Translations under genes and position numbers: made by a program
Shown: positions 6,033-11,221 of the stretch, piece by piece
Position numbering within the stretch: position 1 is the stretch's first letter
Layout: each line of letters opens with the position of its first letter
The notes under the pieces: generated by a model
What the model saw: only the letters and a program-made list of their open reading frames with translations
What the model was told of the DNA's origin: nothing
Database searches by the model: none
DNA from: Verrucomicrobia bacterium UBA1629
GTDB taxonomy: Bacteria; Verrucomicrobiota; Kiritimatiellia; RFP12; UBA1067
DNA length: 13,910 bases
Direction: 5' to 3'
Assembly (NCBI GenBank): GCA_002321305.1
Contig: DCMF01000021.1
Coordinates: 1,165 to 15,074, forward strand

Positions 6033-7231
6033 TGGCGTTTCGGCACGTGTCGCGCATCAACGTCTCGCTGTGGGGGCGTCGCGTGGGGACGCTGGTGGCG
6101 GCGCCGCAGCGAGGCGCATTCGCCTTCCGCTACGAGAGGGGCTTTCTCGTGTCGGGCATCGAAATCGCGCCCCTGATGATGCCGCTCAGGGCCGAGCCCT
6201 ACGTCTTCGCAGACCTGCCGCGTTCGGCTTATGACGGGCTGCCGCCGATCTTCGCCGATTCGCTGCCGGATACGTTCGGAACGGGTCTTGTGGATCATTG
6301 GCTGCAGGAACATGGTCTCGCCCGGCGCGAGATCACGCCGCTGGATCGCCTGGCCTACCTCGGTCGGCGGACGATGGGGGCGCTCACCTACGAGCCGGAT
6401 CGCGGCCCTGGCGGACGTCCGACGGCGATTGACATGCGCAACCTGGTCGAGTCCGCGCGGCGGGTCCTGAATGGCGAACTGGCTTCGGCGACGGGGGAGG
6501 GCGCCCTGCGGGAAATCATTCGACTGGGATCGTCGGCCGGCGGCGCGCAGGCCAAGGCCGTTGTCGGATGGAACCGAGAGACGAATGCGTTTCTGTTGGG
6601 CGACCGTGACTTGCCCGATGGGTTCGAGCATTGGATCGTCAAGTTTACGCCGAGGGAGTATCCGTGGCGCGGCGAGGCGGAATACGCCCTGTACCGAAAG
6701 GCCCGTGCCGCCGGAATCGACATGAGCGAATCGTGCCTGATGGAGATTGACGGGCTGCGGCATTTCATGACGAGGCGGTTCGACCGTGCGGGTTCGGAAC
6801 GGTTCCACCTGGCGACGCTTTCGGCGCTGGCGCACCTGCCGGCGGAGACGCCGCCGGAGCATCGGCGGTACGAGCAACTCTTCGTGACGGCGGACGAGCT
6901 TGGTCTGGATTATGGGGCGCGCGAACAGCTTTTCCGGCGGATGGCCTTCAACGTCATGGCGGGCGAATGCGACGACCATCCGAAGAACTTCGCCTTTCGG
7001 CTTCGGCAAGGGGGCGCATGGGAGCTTGCGCCGGCATACGACCTGACGGGTTCCGATTTCCCAAGTGACGATCCCTGGCGTGCGCATGCGGGGACGCACC
7101 AGCTTTCGGTGAACGGTCGGCGTCGAGACATCGCGGACGGGGATCTGCTCGCCGTCGCCGACCGCTTCGGCATCGGCACGGCGCGGCGTGTCCTTGACGA
7201 GATTCGCGCGGTCTGGCGACGGGAATCTTGA
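6029..7231 (+). CDS. hipA: HipA-family serine/threonine kinase toxin
   Basis: This 400-residue protein is full length, with an N-terminal HipA_N region (~8-115) and a C-terminal kinase (~160-390). The kinase carries GSSAGGAQAKAVVG (167-180, the regulatory Ser/Gly-rich ATP loop), HWIVKF (201-206, with the candidate ATP-binding Lys205), FMTRRFDR (246-253), AFNVMAGECDDHPKNFAF (306-323) with the catalytic Asp315 and Asn320, and LAPAYDLT (333-340) with the metal-binding Asp338. HipA toxins phosphorylate translation factors such as glutamyl-tRNA synthetase and induce growth arrest; the target here is unknown. GGAGG (6016-6020) lies 8 nt before the start. All catalytic residues appear intact, so the toxin is probably functional. 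Codon choice is more mixed (more GGG, CGG and CGT) than in the eut genes, consistent with acquisition by transfer. Confidence 0.93.
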   Translation: MMAFRHVSRINVSLWGRRVGTLVAAPQRGAFAFRYERGFLVSGIEIAPLMMPLRAEPYVFADLPRSAYDGLPPIFADSLPDTFGTGLVDHWLQEHGLARREITPLDRLAYLGRRTMGALTYEPDRGPGGRPTAIDMRNLVESARRVLNGELASATGEGALREIIRLGSSAGGAQAKAVVGWNRETNAFLLGDRDLPDGFEHWIVKFTPREYPWRGEAEYALYRKARAAGIDMSESCLMEIDGLRHFMTRRFDRAGSERFHLATLSALAHLPAETPPEHRRYEQLFVTADELGLDYGAREQLFRRMAFNVMAGECDDHPKNFAFRLRQGGAWELAPAYDLTGSDFPSDDPWRAHAGTHQLSVNGRRRDIADGDLLAVADRFGIGTARRVLDEIRAVWRRES

Positions 7232-7245
7232 AGGCATAGATTGGA

Positions 7246-7280
7246 GGGGCCTGTCCCCGGATCTGATGCTCGAAAAGCAA
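7246..7280 (+). repeat. 35-bp direct repeat, copy 2 (downstream of hipBA)
   Basis: This copy starts GGGGCCTGTCCCC and ends GCTCGAAAAGCAA. It begins 14 nt after the hipA stop and is in the same orientation as the copy at 5601-5635, with starts 1645 bp apart. The shared segments are the GGGG...CCCC core and GCTCGAAAA. Confidence 0.75.
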
Positions 7281-7342
7281 AGCCGTCCGCGAGACGCCGC
7301 GATTCCGTATTTCAGGCGACGCATTCCGCCCCTGCCGAATTG

Positions 7343-7351
7343 TGCTATAAT
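7343..7351 (+). promoter_or_regulatory. serA promoter, extended -10
   Basis: TGC-TATAAT, with TATAAT at 7346-7351. No convincing -35 hexamer is seen at 16-18 bp spacing. The predicted transcript start is near 7358, about 55 nt before the serA ATG. Confidence 0.7.
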
Positions 7352-7357
7352 ACGCGC

Positions 7358-7377
7358 TGCCGTCATGCGTGACGGCA
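7358..7377 (+). promoter_or_regulatory. Perfect 8-bp stem-loop at the predicted 5' end of the serA transcript
   Basis: TGCCGTCA (7358-7365), loop TGCG, TGACGGCA (7370-7377): a 20-bp perfect inverted repeat. It begins at the position expected for +1 from the TATAAT at 7346. It may be a 5'-terminal mRNA hairpin that protects the message or controls it, or a DNA operator for an unknown regulator; the sequence alone does not decide. Confidence 0.65.
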
Positions 7378-7412
7378 AATTCCACGATAAACTCTACGGA
7401 AGAAAAAGCAAC

Positions 7413-8579
7413 ATGAACTACAAGTACGCGTGCCTGAATCCGATTGCGGAATGCGGGCTGAAGAACCTGGGCGAGAACTACGCCCGCACCGAGAAGTTCG
7501 AGGAGGCGGACGCCGCGTTCGTCCGCAGCGCGAAGATGGACGAGCTCGTCCCCGGCGCGAACCTGCTCGCCGTCGCCCGCGCGGGCGCGGGCGTCAACAA
7601 CATCCCGCACGCGGAGTACGCGAAGAAGGGCATCGTCGTCTTCAACACGCCGGGCGCGAACGCGAACGGCGTGAAGGAGCTCGTCATCGCGGCGATGCTG
7701 CTCGCGAGCCGCGACATCGTCGGCGGCATCGAGTGGGTCAAGGCGAACGCCGCCGACCCGGCGGTCGGCAAGACGGCCGAAAAGGCGAAGAAGGCCTTCG
7801 CCGGCACGGAGATCCAGGGCAAGCGGCTCGGCGTCATCGGCCTCGGCGCGATCGGCCAGAAGGTCGCGAACGCCGCCGTCGGCCTCGGCATGGACGTCCT
7901 CGGCTACGACCCCTACCTCTCCGTCGACGCCGCGCTCCGGCTCTCGACCGAGGTCAAGGTCTGCAAGAACGTCGAGGCGATCTACCGCGACTGCGACTTC
8001 ATCACGATCCACGTGCCCGCGCTCGACTCGACGAAGGGCATGATCAACGCCGAGGCGATCGCGCTCATGAAGACGGGCGTCATCGTCGTCAACGCCGCGC
8101 GCGACGCGCTCGTGAACGAGAAGGACATGCTCGCCGCGCTGGAGTCCGGCAAGGTGCGCAAGTACGTCTCCGACTTCCCGAACGCGACGACGGCGGGCCG
8201 GAAGGGCTGCCTCGTGATCCCGCACCTCGGCGCGTCCACCGAGGAGGCCGAGGACAACTGCGCGGTCATGGCCGTGAAGGAGATGCGCGACTACCTGGAG
8301 AACGGCAACATCGTCAACTCGGTGAACTATCCGGCCTGCACGCTCGGCCCGGCCACGAAGCCCGGCCGCCTCGCGATCCTGCACAGGAACGTCGCGAACA
8401 TGCTCGGCACGTTCACGTCGATCCTCGGCAACGCCAAGGTCAACATCGACGCGGTCGCGAACAAGAGCCGCGGCGACTTCGCCTACACGCTCATCGACGT
8501 CGACACGCCCGTGCCGGCGGACGTCGTCCAGGCCATCGCGGCGAGCGAGGCGGTCATCAAGGTGCGCGTCGTCAAGTGA
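7413..8579 (+). CDS. serA: D-3-phosphoglycerate dehydrogenase (ACT-domain form)
   Basis: This enzyme oxidises 3-phosphoglycerate to 3-phosphohydroxypyruvate with NAD, the first step of serine synthesis in the cytoplasm. It has 388 residues. The Rossmann domain has GVIGLGAIGQ (140-149) and the acidic dinucleotide residue in YDP (165-167). The catalytic Arg is in NAARDALV (227-234, Arg230) and the His in IPHLGAST (269-276, His271). An ACT-like regulatory domain occupies ~318-388. In place of the usual DVFxxEP, the protein has SDFPNATT (253-260), so the classical catalytic Glu is not evident. From memory, other short bacterial SerA proteins share the 'DFPN' form, so this looks like a subfamily trait. 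I chose the ATG at 7413, downstream of the promoter and leader, with a modest GGAAGA site; the frame is open further upstream but those starts precede the promoter. Confidence 0.92.
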   Translation: MNYKYACLNPIAECGLKNLGENYARTEKFEEADAAFVRSAKMDELVPGANLLAVARAGAGVNNIPHAEYAKKGIVVFNTPGANANGVKELVIAAMLLASRDIVGGIEWVKANAADPAVGKTAEKAKKAFAGTEIQGKRLGVIGLGAIGQKVANAAVGLGMDVLGYDPYLSVDAALRLSTEVKVCKNVEAIYRDCDFITIHVPALDSTKGMINAEAIALMKTGVIVVNAARDALVNEKDMLAALESGKVRKYVSDFPNATTAGRKGCLVIPHLGASTEEAEDNCAVMAVKEMRDYLENGNIVNSVNYPACTLGPATKPGRLAILHRNVANMLGTFTSILGNAKVNIDAVANKSRGDFAYTLIDVDTPVPADVVQAIAASEAVIKVRVVK

Positions 8580-10300
8580 TGGGCATGGCGGGCTTTCCTG
8601 ACTGGGGGCGGTTCACGCCCGAACGCGCCGCGGCAGAACTGCCGCGGCTTCTTTCGGAAGCCGAGGCGGCCGTCGCCGCGCTGGAGGCGTCCGCCCCGAC
8701 GACCTACGAGGGCCTCGTCTGGGCGCTGGACGACGCGACGCGCGACCTCTACCGCACGTGGGGGCAGGTCGGGCACCTGACGTCCGTCATGAATTCGGAC
8801 GCCTGGCGCGCGGTCGAGGAGGACTTCCAGCCGCAGGTCGTCGCGTTCTCCCTGCGCGTCGGGCAGTCCCAGCCGCTCTACCGGGCCGCGAAAGAGATTC
8901 TCTCGCGCGCGGAAGGCCTCTCGCCGGTGCGCGCGCGCATTCTCGCGAAGACGGTCGAGGCGGCGGAACTTGCGGGCGTCGGCCTCGCGGGCGAGAAGAA
9001 GGAGCGCTTCAACGCGATCCAGGCGTCGCTCGCGAAGCGGGCGATGGACTTCTCGAACGCCGTTCTCGACGCGACGAAGGCGTTCCGCTTCGAGAAGGAC
9101 GGCAAGACCTACACGATCGACGACGCGCACTACCCGGAGACGATGAAGCACTGCGCCGACCGCGACGTGCGCGAGGCGCTCTGCCGGGCGCGGGCGACGC
9201 GCGCGCCGGAGAACGCCGCGCGCATCGACGAGATCCTGAGGCTGCGCGCGGAACTCGCCGCGCTGCTGGGCTTCAAGTCCTATGCCGACCTCTCGCTCCA
9301 AACGAAGTGCGCGCCGTCCGTCGCGGCGGCCTTGAAGATGATCGACGACCTCGACGCGGCGACCGCCGAACCGGCCAGGGCCGAAGACGCGGAGCTGCTC
9401 GCTTCGGTGCAGGCGCGGAAGCCGGCTGTGCCCATCCAGCCGTGGGACGTCGCCTTTTGCGCGGAGCGACTGCGCGAGCGGAAATATGCCTACTCCGAAG
9501 AGGAGCTGAAGCGCCACTTCGAACTCGAAGACGTGCTGCGCGGGCTGTTCAAGATCTCGAACCTCCTCTTCGGCATCACGGTCGAGGAGGTGACGGGCGA
9601 CGCGAAGCCGTCCGTCTGGCATCCCGACGTCCGTTTCTTCGCCGTGAAGGAGAAGGGCGAGACGATCGCCCACTTCTACTTCGACCCGTTCGTCCGCAAC
9701 GGACAGAAGAACGGCGGCGCCTGGATGAACGAGTTCAGGAACAGGAACACAAGGAAAAAGGAAGAAGGAAGAGGGAAAAAGTGCGGAATTAATATTAATC
9801 CTCTTCCTTCTTCCTTCTTCCCTCTTCCCACATCCTTCTCCCAGTTGCCGCTCGCGCTCGTCTGCACGAACTTCCCGCGGCCGGACGCGAACGGCAAGTG
9901 CCTGTTGCCGTTCCGCGAGGTCGAGACGCTGTTCCACGAGTTCGGGCACGCGCTCCAGTGCATGCTCACGCGGATCGACGAGGAGGACGCGGCCGGCATC
10001 AACCTCGTCGAGTGGGACGCGGTGGAGGTCGCCTCGCAGTTCATGGAGAACTGGTGCCTCGACGACCGCACGGGCATTGAAGTCCCGGCGGCGCTGAAGG
10101 CGAAGGTGCGCGCGGCGAAGAACTTCCGCGCGGCGAGCGCCTGCCGCCGCCAGCTCGCCTTCGCCAAGACCGACCTGCTGCTGCACCTTCCCCCTGCCCA
10201 ACCCTCCCCCTCCCCCCCCCTCATCCCTCATCCCTCACTTCTCACCTCTCACCTCTCATCCCTCAACCCATGGACTGGGCCTATCCGGCGGCAGCGGTGA
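8579..10300 (+). CDS. M3 family metallopeptidase (oligopeptidase A-like), interrupted and C-terminally truncated
   Basis: This relative of oligopeptidase A/PrlC (about 680 residues), a cytoplasmic zinc peptidase of short peptides, has only 573 residues. The N-terminal helical part is normal. The catalytic part has FYFDPFVRNGQKNGGAWMNEF (366-386), the zinc site FHEFGHALQ (452-460) and VEWDAVEVASQFMENW (477-492), which holds the likely third zinc ligand Glu483. Homology ends at RRQLAFAKTDLLLH (523-536). The rest (537-573) is translated from C/T-rich sequence, a 7-bp repeat array and the start of the next gene. About 120 residues are therefore missing, including the FxHIFxGGYAAGYYSYxW substrate-binding block. 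A second insert, ~388-421, separates MNEFR from QLPLALVCTNF and is also made of 7-bp repeats. The zinc motif is intact, but the product is probably inactive and the gene a decaying remnant or an assembly chimera. It starts with TGATG coupling to serA. Confidence 0.85.
   Translation: MGMAGFPDWGRFTPERAAAELPRLLSEAEAAVAALEASAPTTYEGLVWALDDATRDLYRTWGQVGHLTSVMNSDAWRAVEEDFQPQVVAFSLRVGQSQPLYRAAKEILSRAEGLSPVRARILAKTVEAAELAGVGLAGEKKERFNAIQASLAKRAMDFSNAVLDATKAFRFEKDGKTYTIDDAHYPETMKHCADRDVREALCRARATRAPENAARIDEILRLRAELAALLGFKSYADLSLQTKCAPSVAAALKMIDDLDAATAEPARAEDAELLASVQARKPAVPIQPWDVAFCAERLRERKYAYSEEELKRHFELEDVLRGLFKISNLLFGITVEEVTGDAKPSVWHPDVRFFAVKEKGETIAHFYFDPFVRNGQKNGGAWMNEFRNRNTRKKEEGRGKKCGININPLPSSFFPLPTSFSQLPLALVCTNFPRPDANGKCLLPFREVETLFHEFGHALQCMLTRIDEEDAAGINLVEWDAVEVASQFMENWCLDDRTGIEVPAALKAKVRAAKNFRAASACRRQLAFAKTDLLLHLPPAQPSPSPPLIPHPSLLTSHLSSLNPWTGPIRRQR
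9753..9842. repeat. Two inverted arrays of 7-bp repeats inside the peptidase gene
   Basis: The left array is 9753-9780, four heptads: GGAAAAA, GGAAGAA, GGAAGAG, GGAAAAA. The right array is 9801-9842, six heptads: CTCTTCC, TTCTTCC, TTCTTCC, CTCTTCC, CACATCC, TTCTCCC. The arms pair over 22 bp with one mismatch (9753-9774 with 9800-9821), around a spacer containing the palindrome ATTAATATTAAT (9788-9799). The element interrupts a conserved stretch of the M3 peptidase but keeps the reading frame. The period of 7 resembles the short tandemly repeated sequences known from cyanobacteria. Confidence 0.75.
10220..10268. repeat. Seven tandem 7-bp repeats at the peptidase/permease junction
   Basis: There are seven consecutive heptads: CTCATCC, CTCATCC, CTCACTT, CTCACCT, CTCACCT, CTCATCC, CTCAACC (consensus CTCAYCY). 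They are preceded by a C/T-only stretch from about 10189, broken by a few A and G. The array ends 1 nt before the permease ATG. M3 peptidase homology ends just upstream and FecCD homology begins just downstream. Confidence 0.8.
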
Positions 10301-11142
10301 CGGGGGCGGCGCTCTCGGTCTCTGGCGCGGCGCTCCAGAGCGTCCTGCGCAATCCGCTGGCGGAGCCCTACCTGCTGGGGACGGTCGGCGGCGCGGCGCT
10401 CTTCGCCGCGCTCGCGACCAACCTCGGCCTCGTCGCGCTGGGCGCGTGGGTGTTGCCGGCGGCGAGTTTCCTCGGCTCGTGCGCGTCGCTCGCGCTCGTC
10501 TGCCTCGTCGCGGCGTTCGCGGCGCGGGCGCGCGGGGCGGACGGCGCGAATCCGCTGCTGCTCTCGACGGGAAACGCCGTCGTGCTGGCCGGGTTCGTCA
10601 CGGGCGGGTTCTTCGGCTCGCTTGACATGCTCGTCCTCTCCTACGCGAAGCCGGATGACTTTGCGGCGGTGTCGAAGTGGCTCTACGGGTCGCTTCGCGC
10701 GGTCACGGGGCCGACGCTCGCGCTCGGCGGCGCGGCCTTTGCCGTCGCGTTCGCGACCCTGCTGGCGCTCGCGCGGCGGCTGAACGTCATGGAACTCGGC
10801 CGTGCCGAGGCGGAGGCCCTGGGCGTCAACACGCGCTTGACGACGTTTCTTGTCCTCGGCGCGGTGTCGCTCGTCACGGCCGTCTCGGTCGCGCTTGCGG
10901 GGGCGATCGGCTTCATCGGCCTCGTCGTGCCGCATTTCGTCCGCCGCAAGGCGGGTCCGCGCCTCCCGCGCGTGCTCGTGGTGTCCGCGCTTGCGGGCGG
11001 TGCTTTCCTCATGCTGGCGGAGTTCGTCGGACGCTTCCTGCCGGGCGACGTGCCCGTCGGCGTCGTCTGCGCGATCCTCGGCGCGCCGTTCTTCCTGTGG
11101 CTGCTCATGTCCCGCCGCAACGGCGAGGGCTGGGACATCTGA
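10270..11142 (+). CDS. FecCD/BtuC-family ABC transporter permease, N-terminally short
   Basis: This 290-residue polytopic membrane protein is a permease of the iron-siderophore/haem/cobalamin importer family. Diagnostic blocks are GAALSVSGAALQSVLRNPLAEPYLLG (12-37), SVALAGAIGFIGLVVPHFVRR (210-230) and the C-terminal DVPVGVVCAILGAPFFLWLLMSRR (262-285). Compared with BtuC (326 residues) it starts in the middle of the second membrane helix block. It lacks about 55-60 residues, including the first transmembrane segment and the conserved RLPR just before VGAALALSG. No ribosome-binding site precedes the ATG; the upstream sequence is the 7-bp repeat array. Translation could only come by coupling with the peptidase frame, which ends 31 nt inside this gene. 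No ATPase or binding-protein gene is next to it. The substrate is unknown; cobalamin would fit the eut genes but this is speculation. Confidence 0.85.
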   Translation: MDWAYPAAAVTGAALSVSGAALQSVLRNPLAEPYLLGTVGGAALFAALATNLGLVALGAWVLPAASFLGSCASLALVCLVAAFAARARGADGANPLLLSTGNAVVLAGFVTGGFFGSLDMLVLSYAKPDDFAAVSKWLYGSLRAVTGPTLALGGAAFAVAFATLLALARRLNVMELGRAEAEALGVNTRLTTFLVLGAVSLVTAVSVALAGAIGFIGLVVPHFVRRKAGPRLPRVLVVSALAGGAFLMLAEFVGRFLPGDVPVGVVCAILGAPFFLWLLMSRRNGEGWDI

Positions 11143-11206
11143 TTCATGCGCGAGCCGGGCGGCAATGAGTCTCGCCGATTCCCTTCCCCACGCAAGAATG
11201 TGAATA

Positions 11207-11215
11207 TGGTATAAT
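11207..11215 (+). promoter_or_regulatory. Extended -10 promoter of the phytase-like gene (leaderless layout)
   Basis: TGG-TATAAT, with TATAAT at 11210-11215. The usual 6-nt distance to +1 puts transcription start at 11222, exactly the A of the ATG. No -35 hexamer is obvious. Confidence 0.7.
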
Positions 11216-11221
11216 TCTGGC

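Noticed and set aside
5539..7297. CGCGAGACGC at both 5539-5548 and 7288-7297 as further evidence of a duplicated boundary
   Set aside because: The order relative to the 35-bp repeat is different on the two sides, and a 10-bp match of this composition is easily due to chance in GC-rich DNA.
9788..9799. ATTAATATTAAT palindrome as a stand-alone regulator site
   Set aside because: It lies within a coding region, in the spacer of the heptad inverted repeat, and is better seen as part of that element.
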